Positions 10,215 to 20,327 are shown, numbered from the stretch's first letter. The stretch: 64,000 nucleotides of DNA from Neckera pumila (GCA_963969595.1 OZ018418.1:687001-751000); one strand, 5' to 3'. Notes: generated by a model not told the origin, from the letters alone. A program made the numbers and translations.

Positions 10215-12260
10215 CTACTTGGCCACCCGAGATTTCTTTGAACTCCTGGCTCCCTGCTTGGCTGTCAGCTTACGAGGACCCTTCGCTGGCGTCATTTTTG
10301 CTACTCGAGGCGGACTCTGACGGGTCGCAGGAGACGTCTCGTCCTCCTCCGTATCTTCCTCAGATTCTGAGCCCGACTCAAACTCTCCAGACTCGAAATC
10401 TTCAATCTATTGCTTCACCAGCTTCTTGCTTTCCTGTTTTCGCTTCTCCGACTTCCGGAGTTTCAGCTGCCTCTCAGGTTCCATCATCTCAAGTTCTTCA
10501 TCCGGATCCGAGATTTTGGCCTCTACTATTTCCGTCCTCTTGTTCAGCCGGGTTTCCGGCTTGGGTTCCGGTTTTGTCTTTGGAGCCGGATCTCCTAAGT
10601 CAATCAATTGCGTACCCCGTGCTGGTGACTGTTCCGACATATGAAGGAATCTCTCCGAGTGCTCTCTTGCCGGATTGATCGTCCCCAAACCTTCTAACAG
10701 ATCTCTCCGAATTGGCAACCTCTGCCCAGCCTTTTCGGACCCCGACGGAGACTGTGAAGAAGGGGCAAAAGTATTTACCGTGCCCCACTTCAGAAAATGA
10801 CTCAGGGGAGGCATCCTAGGCATTTTAAACAAGGACTTTAAGCCTGGATCTTCTTGTGTTCCGGAAGTTCCGGCTCCATGCTTCCCTGGGGACTCCATGA
10901 AGATATCCAGAAGTAACCCAAAGTTGTCCTTGACCACATCCAAGTGTCCCAGGAGCTGCCTCATATCGTCCAAAACGATCTTCATCTTGGCCTCGTAATC
11001 GACCAAGACCTGCAGCACTTTGGATCCGGTAACAATGCCGTCGTTCTCAAGTTTCTTCGTGTAAAGCATGGACCGGATGATTTGATGTTCCGGTTCTTCT
11101 ACCAACAGCTTCAAATCCCTGACTAGCTTCAGGGCATCCGTCTCCTTCTTCCGGGCTGAGATCGACTGCCCCTCCGTCCAGTAGAACTTGTTCTTGTCGT
11201 GATCTCGCTCCGCCTTAAGCACCTCAATCTACCTGTCCTTCTCTTGGAGTAGTGCCGGATCGGGTCTCTTCCGGAGTTTGTTGAAGATCTGATCTGTCTT
11301 AATATTTAACTCCCTGGCAACGCCCGTGATGACCTCTGCCATCTCGGCGTGCCTCTTCCGGCACTACACCATCCATTGGGTTCCGGCCTCATAGAAGTCG
11401 GACACATCGAAAGATTCCGTTGATGCCTGGGTGAGGGACGGATTCGGTTCCGGCACGTCCAGACTCGTTCTTCATGCGTCCGGATTGGTGGTCTTCTATC
11501 GCTTTTTCTTCTCCAGTGGCTTCGGTTCCAGATCCTCCTCTTCTTCTTCTTCTTTTAGTGCCGCTTCTCCCGTCGGCTTTAATTCTTCTGTGAATCCGTA
11601 CTTCAGGATCTGCATTCCGATCTCATAGGCAACTTGTTCCTACGGGGTTATGAAATCGAAATGATGATACATGTGGAACAAGTAAGTACTAAGCGGACTC
11701 TGTTTGGCCTTGTCGATAGCCACCGCCATCTTCTTGACCTTCTGGTGGATTATGGTCGCCCAGTTCACGACCCGGCCTTCGAGTGCTCCAAAAATCGTAT
11801 TTGCCACCGTAATCGTAACCCTGGTTGGCTTTTCTGGATAGACGATGGGAATCAGGAAATTCAGTAACCGCCTACGGCGCTCATCGATACAGTCACTAAT
11901 GGTGAAACCCTCCATATGGTGCGGCAGTTTCTTGAACTTGTCTTCATAAAACTTATCCGTCCGGGTCGCATTTCCGGATCCGGACTACTTCAACCCGTAA
12001 GTTTCCGCCCACATCCCTTCCGTCCAAGATGCCCACCGACCCCTTGGCGTCGGCTCGAACTGGTTTGGCGTCTCCATAACCAACTCACAAAGAAAATCTT
12101 CACTCCTAACTATCCAGGGTTGCCGGATGAACCCAATATACCCTAGTTTGAAGAGATATTCCTCTAACTCTAAGCGTCCAACGGAGCTCAACGGAATGAC
12201 TGGGTACAGGAGTTTAACAGAAGGAATAGTCTTCTGCCCCTGCGCCGATGATCCCGCCAT
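10215..12260 (-). pseudogene. Element-encoded ~680-aa protein of unknown function, copy 1
   Basis: The frame starts at ATG 12260 (MAGSSAQGQKTIPS) and ends at the TAG 10215-10217. Part 1 (about residues 1-95) contains GYIGFIRQPW and SWTEGMWAETYGL. Part 2 (about 100-235) contains RRRRLLNFLIPIVYPEKP, RVVNWATIIHQKVKKM and STYLFHMYHHFDF, loosely reminiscent of the central region of the putative plant transposon protein families. Then come an acidic/Lys-rich linker, a coiled-coil segment (ARKKETDALKLVRDL, LVDYEAKMKIVLDDMRQLLG), and an acidic then basic tail ending SSKKSRVAK. Stops (TAG) follow ETYGLK, HFDFITP, TQWMV, EKDR and KLVKQ; the second and third are shared with copy 3. I do not recognise the family with certainty. 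Confidence 0.75.
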
Positions 12261-12503
12261 CTTCTTGTCCTACAATCCGGTGCAATCGGCACCCTCCTTT
12301 CCTTCTCTCCCTATCTGGCCTTACTCACCACTCTTTCACTCTTCTAAAAGAAACGCACTTCAAAACCTGCAAGCACATACACCTCCTCCAGCGGAAAAAA
12401 GAGGGAGAAAAACAGAAGGCCCATTTGCTTAAGTACCTGGCCAGTGACCAACACCTGTTGGTTCGGCCATTTAATGCGTCGCCATTTGCAAATGGATCCC
12501 TAG

Positions 12504-12511
12504 TTTTTATA
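12504..12511 (-). promoter_or_regulatory. TATA box of the element 1 gene
   Basis: The minus strand reads CCTATAAAAACTA here, about 245 bp upstream of the ATG at 12260 and about 240 bp inside the element's 5' end. That is the layout of a U3-type promoter with a long leader. In copy 3 the same place reads CCTATGAAAACT, so that promoter appears mutated. Confidence 0.55.
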
Positions 12512-12762
12512 GGCCAGACCCCTAGTTCATAGGTTGCCTGAATTCGGATTCCATTCCGGTTTCCGGATTCCGGCTAAAGTCCGTTTCTTACCTATTCTAT
12601 AAGTTTGTGCAAGCCGGAATTTCCTAACTACCTAGTTTCTACTAAATGTTCCGGTTTGTGGCTTCACTACTACAAATTTTTGAAAATATTTACGGAATTG
12701 ATCCTAAACTAGTCCGGATTTCTAAATATTGACATTGCGTGTTCCCACAAGACGTTGCAGGT

Positions 12763-12975
12763 GCAGCCGAAGAAACTATGGAGATTGATCATGTGACAGA
12801 CATCCACTCAGAAGGAGTGGTAGTGGAGGCCACGAAGTCTGCAGATGTTGTGCCCAACGTCTAGGAAGAAGTCGAAGAAGAATAGGACGATGCATACAAA
12901 TTGCCCGTTGTTAGTGCAATTTTGCCCACAATTGAAGGTGATGCCTCTGAAGGCCAGAACTCTAACCCCCAGCAG
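12763..12975 (+). CDS. Exon of the second CACTA gene, two in-frame TAGs
   Basis: This exon resumes the CACTA gene beyond the nested element. The acceptor is likely GTTGCAG (ending 12760), and the donor is CAG/GTAATA at 12976. The frame gives AAEETMEIDHVTDIHSEGVV, then EATKSADVVPNV, then TAG, EEVEEE, TAG, and DDAYKLPVVSAILPTIEGDA to SNPQQ. Both TAGs sit where Gln (CAG) would fit the Glu-rich context. No domain is recognised. Confidence 0.5.
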
Positions 12976-13205
12976 GTAATACATGTCTTGAAGTGTGGCC
13001 GTTCCTTTCATTGTGTTTACCCACTCTTTCTGGAATCTGCAATTTCCATCGTGCTGACTCATTGTTGTCTAAGACATTGCTGAAGACGTCAGAAGACAAC
13101 ATCCATGTCATGCGTGATGTTGTTTTTCATGTCACAGTTAACAAGCTCAGGAGCGTTCTGTGTCATGAAATCCGTGACAACATTGTTTTTGTTTCTGTTT
13201 TGCAG

Positions 13206-13370
13206 AAGGACGCTAAAGCACCTGTTGATTCTTTGAGTAGACCTCGTCGAAGGACGAAGACAACTTCCCCAAATACCGAAAAGGTGGTGAAGCCACCACC
13301 GAAGACAAACGTGACGAAAGCAGCAGCAAAGGCATCCAATGTTACAAAGCCTGTCCATGCTGCCTCTAAG
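13206..13370 (+). CDS. Basic tail exon of the second CACTA gene
   Basis: A textbook acceptor (TTTCTGTTTTGCAG, ending 13205) and donor (AAG/GTGAGT at 13371) enclose exactly 55 codons in phase 0. The peptide reads KDAKAPVDSLSRPRRRTKTT, then KVVKPPPKTNVTKAAAKASN, then TKPVHAASK. The Lys/Arg/Pro/Ala-rich composition resembles histone-H1-like DNA-contacting tails, which would suit a DNA-binding transposon protein. No stop is seen. Confidence 0.6.
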
Positions 13371-14195
13371 GTGAGTGCCAATGTCTGTGACTCCATTGAC
13401 TACTTAGCCATCCGTTGCTGCATGTGGTATTCGTGCAAGCGATTGGAAACAAAGACTTCTTGCCTTTATTGGGTGCATGAAACATGCCATTAATTAAATT
13501 TTTACTCATGCTTTACGTGGCGGTGGACTGATGCAAGCATCCAATGGGAGGAGGTCACTAGCTCCGAAAAAGTGATTTCCTTCTGTACTGATGTTGCCTT
13601 CCATGTCTCTAATGACATCATGCTGTTGCAAGCAACATCAGGAGAACAGACATGTTTGTTGTGCTATTCATGCAAGCGTGTCTGTATGTCATGCTTGAAA
13701 GCAAGGGATTGTGGCAAGGGCAGGAGTAAAATGGGGGGAGGCAGGGAGTCGTTACTATCTGATCTTCACCCACTACTTCCACAATGTTGACTTCGACAGC
13801 ACTTGAGGTGAGTTTAAAAGGAAAGGCACCTGACAAACTTCGTGCTATTCTAGTGCACTTTATCTAAGGCATGCCTCTCTGTATTACCTCTTTTAGGACA
13901 TATAACATGTATGTTTTCATATCAAGGTAGTTTCACTGAAAAATGTCTCCATTGAATTTCATGTTGGTACTGGTTAAGTCATTCTTGTGCACATTCATTT
14001 GGAATTTGCGTGTATGTAATAGAACTGAATGTTCATACAAAGGCAAAAATTACATGTTCAACTCCTAACATAGAGTCAAACTGCGATGTATGTATTTGCA
14101 TTTCTCTTGTTCTTACACAAATTGGTGAAACATAAACACACTTCATGGATAGGTGAACGTATGACTTCTTTGCTGCCAGCACTACACTACATGCT
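13371..14195. other. CACTA 3' region of the second gene, no confident exon
   Basis: A possible donor (ACTTGAG/GTGAGT near 13809) suggests one more short exon ending there, with an acceptor I could not fix. Otherwise I see no coding sequence, only AT-rich intron or 3' flanking DNA. Confidence 0.4.
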
Positions 14196-14660
14196 TTGTA
14201 CCCATGTCAGTCACGACACTGGCTCCAACATTATATTTCCTTCCAGTCACTATCCTTCATGTCAGATCCAATGTCGTGGTCCACATTCACGAACTCAACA
14301 AAACCGGGAGCTCCGCTCCAGAACATGTCATGTTTCATGTCGCTTTCAATGTCGTGGGCAACATTCATGGTTTCTGGAATATTGAAAGCTACGTTCAATA
14401 ACATGTCACTATGGATATCGTCTAAAACATGACAATGTCGTTCAATACACACAGCCTATCTTCATTGACCTTCCAGAAGCACTCCTGCATGACAACATGA
14501 CGTTACTGATGATGTTGTCCAGAACATGTCGTTGTTGTTGACGACGTCATTGAAAACATAATGTGTCATCTGAAATTTGGAACCCAACCCACGTGGCATC
14601 TGACGTGGACATGCCAAGTCAGATTTTTTCATCTGCCACGTCAGAATTTTGAGGGGTCCA
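14196..14660. repeat. CACTA subterminal repeat cluster and hairpin
   Basis: Between 14196 and 14560 the words CATGTC, AATGTCGT, ACATGTC and GACGAC recur many times in both orientations. Such clustered short motifs are where the second CACTA protein (TNPA in En/Spm) binds. At 14599-14608 TCTGACGTGG is followed by its complement CCACGTCAGA at 14636-14645, an imperfect hairpin. The element's right terminus is about 300 bp further. Confidence 0.6.
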
Positions 14661-14950
14661 CGTCCACTGCCCTGGGCAGAAAGGGGTAGGTCCAAAAATT
14701 GTCAAAAAGGGCAGAACAAGCCCAAAAAAAAGGTGAGTTGGCACCTTCGACCCCTCCACATGGCACTCTGACAGCACTTTGGAGCCCCTGATTTCCAATG
14801 ACGTCACGCAAAATTTGTTATGTTTTCGGTGACATTCAAAAAAATTTTAGCATGTTTTCACGTCACACGAAAAAACGGATTCTTGCCGACAACACCGATG
14901 ACAGCCTAGGTGACGCATTCCATGTTTCTTTTTACGTCACCAAAATTACA

Positions 14951-14964
14951 GTTTTCTTCTAGTA
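14951..14964 (-). other. Degenerate right terminus of the CACTA element
   Basis: The minus strand reads TACTAGAAGAAAAC followed by TGTAATTTTGG. Plant CACTA ends read CACTACAAGAAAA or close variants, so the first C has changed to T and the sixth base is G. Directly outside, homology to the 3' region of the element at 9113-12749 begins. That makes 14964/14965 the junction. Confidence 0.65.
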
Positions 14965-16650
14965 TTTATACCCTTGTTTTACCGTCAGGGGGTCCATTGT
15001 TGGTCTCTTAGAAGGGTAAGGACTCACCACTTGTACTTCAAATACTCACGCACACACAAATGCACAAACAACTCTCGTTTGGATTTGTGGCAGGGAAGAG
15101 GTAGACAGTAATCCACACAGCTCTCCGGATGATCTTTCTGGAAAACAAATCACTCAGAATACACTTTCTATTCCTTCACTACAACAACAAATCAAGCGCC
15201 CGGAATCAGTAGTGACGCTTCTGTTTGAGACTCTCAGATTGATCCGACAGTTGGCAGGTCTTCCGGTGGTGGGGATATTCCGCTGGCGGTCACTTATCTC
15301 CGCACAAAGCCTTCCTAGGTTCTGAATGCGCATCCACTCCACTCTTTCGGATCACTATCCCAGCGGTTTAAAGACGCAGTGTACTAATCCTCTTTCATAG
15401 ATCCAAAACTCTTACAATTGCCCTATACCGATATCACCCAGTTGACTTAGATCCGAACTCCTTTTCATCTGTCTTCCTTACACCTCAACACTCTTGCAAA
15501 TACTCTTACTCAGGCACATAGCCGAATGCAGAAATATCCACAAGTGGTCTCAGATTAAAGAAAGCAAAAGAACATAAGAAATAATGTACTCTAATAAGCT
15601 GGAATGGAATGAGAGGGCAACAAGCTTGCCCTCCCTTAAAAATCCAACAACAAAGCAAAAAAACAAAAAAGGCACACCCGGAAATCAGGGTGGCCAATCA
15701 AACTAACATCCGAGATAACCAGAAAATCCAGGCCAGCAGCCTCTTAAGAATCCGGAACCGGGCCCCACTTCCAAACCGAACCAAAAAAACCGAGGCGGCA
15801 CGAATTCAAAAATCAAACACAAAAAACTACCAAACTAACTACTTCCTCCTTGATTTCCTCACGCTACTCCCTGCCTTAATTGGTGGTGACTTCACCAACG
15901 TGCTCTTGGTCTGCGCCCGGGTGATGATCATGGGCCCTTGAGGATGAGTGGCCTCGTCTTCGAACTTCCTTCCGGTCTCACATTCTTCCTCCTCGTCATC
16001 TAAGATCTCCAACGGAAACTTATCACCCTTGGGCGGAGAAGCCTGCTGCATGTGAGTGAACTTCTCTGGATAGCTTTGAGCCGTATTCTTGATGGCTCCC
16101 AAAGGTCCGGCCAAGCTACGATGAACCATAGATTGCGGTGTAGCAAAGAGTGTAGCTCCAGTTGGTCAGGCCGACTCATCTGTGAGAAAGGAGAGCCTCA
16201 TTTCTGGAATCAAGCCTCTTGCCTTTTTGGTGTTGAAGCTTCTGGCACTGTCACCACAACTGTTCCCGTCCTGGCCGGAACAGATGTTCTGGTTCCCTCT
16301 TTTCCAAACATCAGGGGCATACTGGTGTCATTAATCAGCATATCCTATCTTCTTACCGGATTCTCCTCCAGTACTACTTCTTTGGCCGGAGTTTGCAAGT
16401 AATTTTGGGCATCCGCGACCTCCGAGAAACCCTCAAAATCCATCTCCCTGCCTAGATCAAGTTGCCCCAGTAGATGCCGCATCTCCGCCAACACTTTCTC
16501 CATCCGGGCTTGGTAGTCAATGAGCACCCTTAGCACATTCGGTTCGGAAGGGTGAGCTCCGTACGTGAGCTTGTCAGTGAAAAGCCGAGCTCTTAACACT
16601 TGTTCCGCCAGAGCTGCCACCAAAGCTAGGGTTGTCTTCCCCGACATCGC
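14965..16650 (-). mobile_element. Truncated, diverged relative of the LTR-less element
   Basis: The + strand at 14965-15060 parallels 9340-9420 of element 1: a TTTTACCGTCAGGGGGTCCA word, then a run ending in actcaccac. Further on, blocks such as TTTAAAGACGC and AATGAGAGGGCAACAAGCTTGCCC match equivalent places in order. Two minus-strand ORF pieces resemble the C-terminal half of the element 1 protein. The inner end is lost at the CACTA junction and the 5' end is missing near 16650. This is the probable target into which the CACTA inserted; the rest should lie beyond the CACTA's left end. Confidence 0.65.
15839..16647 (-). pseudogene. C-terminal part of the element-encoded protein, degraded copy
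   Basis: The upstream piece (16345-16647) reads LAEQVLRARLFTDKLTYGAH and VLIDYQARMEKVLAEMRHLL, then GQLDLGREMDFEGF. It aligns with IIRSMLYTKKLENDGIV and VLVDYEAKMKIVLDDMRQLL of element 1. The downstream piece (15839-16129) gives HMQQASPPKGDKFPLEILDD, an acidic patch and a basic end (SVRKSRRK), matching the acidic-then-basic tail of the family. The ~210 bp between them carries stops or frame changes. The protein's first two domains are absent. Confidence 0.65.
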
Positions 16651-16777
16651 GACGGGCGCAACAACTAGACGTCACACAACATCTAGTAGACCCCTTGCGA
16701 CGTCCAATAAGGTCAAAATTACCTTTGACTTTCCTAAAAGTTACCCCCCTTTGACTTACGCCACCTGGACGCTATGT

Positions 16778-16958
16778 GGCATCCGCATGGCACATTTCAG
16801 GGCGCATGCGTATGTGGCAAATGCGATTTCAGGGCGAATGCGGATTCAAGGCGAACGTGGATTCAACAACCTCAAGTAGGCGACTGCGGATATGAAGCGA
16901 CCGCGGATAAGGAGAACACGAATAGGTAATTGTCGTTTGGGCGACCGCAAGTGTGGGG
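16778..16958 (+). repeat. Minisatellite arm with GCGAC/GCGGAT words, left of element 2
   Basis: The stretch is GC-rich and composed of degenerate ~17-32-bp units such as CAGGGCGAATGCGGATT, AAGGCGAACGTGGATT, TAGGCGACTGCGGATATG and AAGCGACCGCGGATAAG. Removing element 2 (16959-20322, one TGGGG kept) joins it to 20328, where GGCAACCGCG and GACAACTGCGGGTGG continue in the same orientation. Confidence 0.7.
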
Positions 16959-19900
16959 TGTGGGAACCTGGAATCCCTATCTTAGTAAATATACTTATAG
17001 ATAGAAGGATAATATTCCTCTTTGCAGTAATTTTTTTTGTTTTGAAAAGTGATTATAGATCGTATAGTGATTAGGACCGGAAATCGGAAGTTGGCTGATC
17101 AGGAATAGATATAACAGCTAATCATCGATACCGGAAAATCCGAATCGGAACCCGGATTAGCCTATACATGATCAGGAAACCAGAATCGGGAACTGAAACC
17201 CCAACAATGACCTACCTAACCCTAGAGGGACGTTCTAATAATTGACAAACGGTAATAATTAACGGGCTGGGTTAACGGGCAAACCTTGAATTAAGGGAAT
17301 CATTAGGAAGGAATATGGTTGGCCTTCTTAATGGATCAGCTGTTCAGATATTAGCCATCCAAATTTCCCTGCCCATATTGTAAACTTGGAGAGAGTATAC
17401 GCTTCCTGTTTCCGGTCTTCAATTAGTATCGACGCAGGAGAGCGCAAGTACAGAGAGAGAGTTTGTGGAGAGCTTTAGTGCAAAGGGATGATCTGCAAGC
17501 AGAGAGGTTTTGTGGTAAAGTTTGCACAACTCAGAGAGAGAGAGAGGCATACTCCTATTCCGGGTTGTAAATTCTAGACCGGCAGCATCCAGCCACGTTT
17601 AGAGATGGCCTCGACCCAAGGAGAAGGATCCACGGTTGCTTTATGATTTGTGACGCCTCCATTGCCAAAGGATGAGCGGGAGAAAGAGGAGTTACGGGCA
17701 GACCTAAAGCAGATGGGATGTGCCGGATTCCTGACCCAACCATGGAGCTTCAAGCCGAGGACATGGTGAGGGAACTGTCGGGCAAGTAGGCCAACCTCTT
17801 CGACAAACAAGTGATGGAGGACGAGTCCTCAAATGAGGAAGATGAAGAGGAAGAGGGTAAAGATGATCTGAGTGAGTCAGAAAGGGAAAGTGACGATGAG
17901 GGAAAGGATACGAGAGGAAAGGATCGAGTGGAAGAAGAACAGACCAAGGAAAGTGATCCGGTCTGGAGAGATGAGCCCCTTGAGAGGATTTCACAAGAGC
18001 TGAGTGACTTCAAGGACCGGTACATGAAAGAAAGGAGAGTGATGCAGACCATCTGCACCACTGTAGGGGTCACTCACCCTAGCCAAGCCTTAACTCGAGT
18101 AAGCCGGCTTATTCAGGAAAAGGAGAGTCAAGAAGGAAAGGTGGAGCTGGCCAAGCAAGCCAGCCAACTGGCAGCCCTGAGGCAGGAGCTACAGAAGAAG
18201 GATGAAGAAGTGGAGAGGGAGAAGAAATTCTCCACCCAAATCCGAGACTTCATCAAACATCCAGGGGAAGTGGTGAACAAGGCCAACCTCTTCGACGAAC
18301 AAGTGATGGAGGAGAGTAAGCAGTTGGCCCCGAAGTTGGTTTTGGCAATGGTAACTTATCACAAGAAGATGGAATCTACGCTGGAGCAGCTGCGAGAAGT
18401 AATGCGCAAAATCAGACCACAAGATGATCCTGTACCGAGACCGGAATAGGAAATCGAGCCAGCTTCGCAGCCAGCCAATGAAGACATGATTGAAGGAAAG
18501 ACTCCTCAAGTATTACCTAACCCATCTATTTCGCAGGAGCACAAGGAGGCCAAGACCAACCAGCCGGAGGAGACCGAGGTGGAGATCACGAAGGTCACCA
18601 AACCGGAACTTGATATGGTGGAGATAATGGGAATGACTGCACTTGATCCAGCGAAGTTATAGGGACCGGAACCAGCAACCGGTCCAGGCGGGTCAGTCCC
18701 AGGGGAGAGCGCCAAGACCAAACAACTCAATACCCTCTCACCTTCTAAGTCTTCTCCTAAGACTCCTGGAAAGAAGGTGCAGTTTGGAGAAGAAGGAGGG
18801 ATGACTAGCCTCATCCAGTCCGTTGTCAAGACCGAATTGGGAGCCGGTCACGAGCAGTCATCAGGATCGCACGGGAAGGGAGTAATCTGGAAGGCAATTG
18901 GAGGTGAAGCAACACCTCAAAATAAGGCGGTGAAACCTGTCCCGATGGTGCACAAGAGGAAGGCTTCGGAACCTCCATCGGCCAAGAAGAAAGCGGCCCG
19001 GATTCCAGAGGAGGAAGAAGAAGATGACACATCGGATGAAGAGGAAGAAGAGTCTGGGTCAGAGCAAGAGTCTGAGCCTTACTCAAATCCAGACCTGGCA
19101 ATGGCAGACACTCGAGCGATGAAGGCCAAGGCAACCAGAGAGAAGATCCAACTCTGGGCCCAACAAGCTGCCAGGCTTCAGACCGGAAAGAAGCCACTGG
19201 CCCGGAAGGGACCAGCCAGGACGAGCGGTTCACCAGCAAAGAAGACTAGGAAGTAGGTAAATGACTATAGCATAAACAGTAGGGGTGCAGGCCTAATTTT
19301 GGCAGTAGGAAAGTTTTAGGCAAGTAGGAGTTAGGACTTGGGTTAATTCCGGAATTATAAGATCTAAGATCCACTTTTGGTGGACACCTTTTTGGACTGT
19401 AGTTAAGTCAACTACTCTAACAGTCCGGGAAGGAATGAAACGTGTCATTCCCTTGGCTGAAATTAGACATAGGCACTTTTTGAGTTAGATTGGTAGTTTA
19501 GTATTTAAGCTCGGGTTTTAGTTGTAATCCGGGTTCATTTCCATACTTTGTTTTTCCAATAGAATATCTGCAAAACCCATTGGTATTTTCCAATTCACAA
19601 TTGTGTGCTGCACGCTTTTGCACTTGTTCGTGTTTTTGTTTGAGTAGTGTGATTGCAGACTTGGGTAAGGAAGGAGTGAGCCCGAATGCAGAAAGTATCC
19701 GGTCCTTGGAGAGATTGAATAGCAAACAGGATACAGTAGGATTTCCTTTGAGGATTAGAGCGGGCTTTTGTTAAGCAGCACTCACTGCTCTCCCACTATT
19801 CCTGACTCTCCTTCTCTACCTAGATCGTGGATTGTCCGGTAGTTTGTCGTTGTAGCCTTTGGTAGGAGAATTCAGACCGTCTTGCGTGACCTGCTAGCTT

Positions 19901-20322
19901 ACGTAGCCCTTCCGGTCTAGTTGTGAGGAAGGTCTTGTTCTCAATGTTCTTATGAAAGTTTTCTTTTTCAAGTTTATTCTGTGGAAACTCCTGACACATT
20001 AAAATGGGTGGGTAGGAGTTAAGCTTCCTTCCTTAATCCCAAAGTTGCAGATCCCTCTTGGTCCAGAGGTTAAACGCGAGTTTAAATATATATAGTAATT
20101 ACCCTAGACCGGCAGTATAATCAGGAAAGTGTTTTCCAGTTCCGGATTATTGGAATTGGATCCGGTCTAGACTAGTACTTGGGGTTTTGTTTTGTATACT
20201 GATTAGTAACATTCCGGTCAATTAGGAGAACTACAACCCAAATCTCTGTGGAACGATACACGAGTCACTTTAGGGCCAATTTAGACCTTAGAGAAGGATT
20301 TTATGCTTTCTATGCTACGACA
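16959..20322 (+). mobile_element. LTR-less TG..CA element, copy 2 (3364 bp), diverged subfamily
   Basis: The element starts TGTGGGAACC and ends GCTACGACA, the same termini as the 3637-bp copies read on their minus strands. It is flanked by a perfect 5-bp duplication TGGGG (16954-16958 and 20323-20327). No terminal repeat is visible: the first few hundred bases do not recur at the 3' end. It carries a ~650-bp 5' leader, an ORF homologous at both ends to the element 1 protein, and a ~1.07-kb 3' region. It lies inside the minisatellite upstream of locus A. Most of the sequence has diverged from copies 1 and 3, so it is a separate subfamily. Confidence 0.85.
17605..19256 (+). pseudogene. Element-encoded coiled-coil protein, copy 2, internally deleted
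   Basis: ATG 17605 opens MASTQGEGSTVAL, TGA, FVTPPLPKDEREKEEL and CAGFLTQPW, which aligns with the N-terminus of element 1 (GYIGFIRQPW). One frame change near 17752 then leads to EDMVRELSGK, TAG, ANLFDKQVMEDESSNEEDEE. The central domain of element 1 (RVVNWATIIHQ and neighbours) is missing. The rest is an acidic tract, a coiled coil (VELAKQASQLAALRQELQKK, VTYHKKMESTLEQLREVMRK) and a Glu-rich then Lys-rich tail ending SPAKKTRK. TAG codons at 18447 and about 18658 interrupt an otherwise single frame (17790-19256). A 33-bp word repeats at 17789-17821 and 18281-18313. Function unknown. Confidence 0.75.
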
Positions 20323-20327
20323 TGGGG

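Larger units (their letters stand above)
9113..12749 (-). mobile_element. LTR-less TG..CA element, copy 1 (3637 bp), nested in the CACTA second gene
   Basis: On the minus strand the element starts TGTGGGAACACGC at 12749 and ends GCACATACGACA at 9113. It is flanked by AGACA (9108-9112) and AGACG (12750-12754), a 5-bp target duplication with one mismatch. A near-identical copy of the same length sits at 44919-48555, which fixes the borders independently. TG..CA ends with 5-bp duplications are typical of LTR retrotransposons. However, the first ~500 bp are not repeated at the other end, and no primer-binding site, reverse transcriptase or integrase is seen. It carries a TATA box, one long ORF and a ~1.1-kb 3' region. 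It could be a giant solo LTR holding an ORF or a distinct non-autonomous family. Confidence 0.85.
5054..13370 (+). pseudogene. Second CACTA gene, Transposase_24-like (Ptta/En/Spm) DNA-binding protein, multi-exon
   Basis: A chain of plus-strand exons with consistent splice phases encodes an acidic/basic N-terminus, a central domain resembling Transposase_24, a coiled-coil exon and a Lys-rich tail. CACTA elements usually carry such a second protein beside Tnp2; in En/Spm the analogous TNPA binds subterminal repeats. Supported exons are 5054-5356, 5944-6240, 7419-7693, 8025-8305, 8660-9059, 12763-12975 and 13206-13370. A triplicated 50-nt exon lies at 6465-7060. The gene is broken by TAG stops (8906, and two near 12850-12885), by the 3637-bp insertion at 9113-12749, and possibly by a frame change in the second exon. 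Further exons to about 13809 are possible. The match to Transposase_24 is by recalled pattern, not by search. Confidence 0.75.
1..14964. mobile_element. CACTA (En/Spm) DNA transposon, left end outside the window
   Basis: The span contains a Tnp2-type transposase gene (minus strand, up to 4174) and a second gene with a Transposase_24-like domain (plus strand, from 5054), the two-gene content known for plant CACTA elements. The right terminus is recognised at 14951-14964, where the minus strand reads TACTAGAAGAAAAC, one or two changes from the usual CACTA[C/G]AAGAAAA end. DNA just inside it (14196-14660) is packed with short direct and inverted motifs, as expected of CACTA subterminal regions. 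Both genes carry stop codons, so the copy looks dead. A 3637-bp element is nested at 9113-12749. The left terminus and its matching 3-bp target duplication are not visible, so the right boundary is an inference from motif and context. Confidence 0.85.

Noticed and set aside
9113..10215. A 3' LTR inside element 1 matching its first 500 bp
   Set aside because: I looked for the TTCCCACA end and for words from the 5' region here and found none; the similarity of CTCCCCACA near 10053 is isolated.
10238..12532. Plus-strand ORFs over element 1 (10238-10678, 12127-12432, 12248-12532) and their twins over element 3
   Set aside because: Antisense shadows of the minus-strand element protein, Ser/Pro/Leu-rich as expected from reverse frames of acidic/Lys-rich codons.
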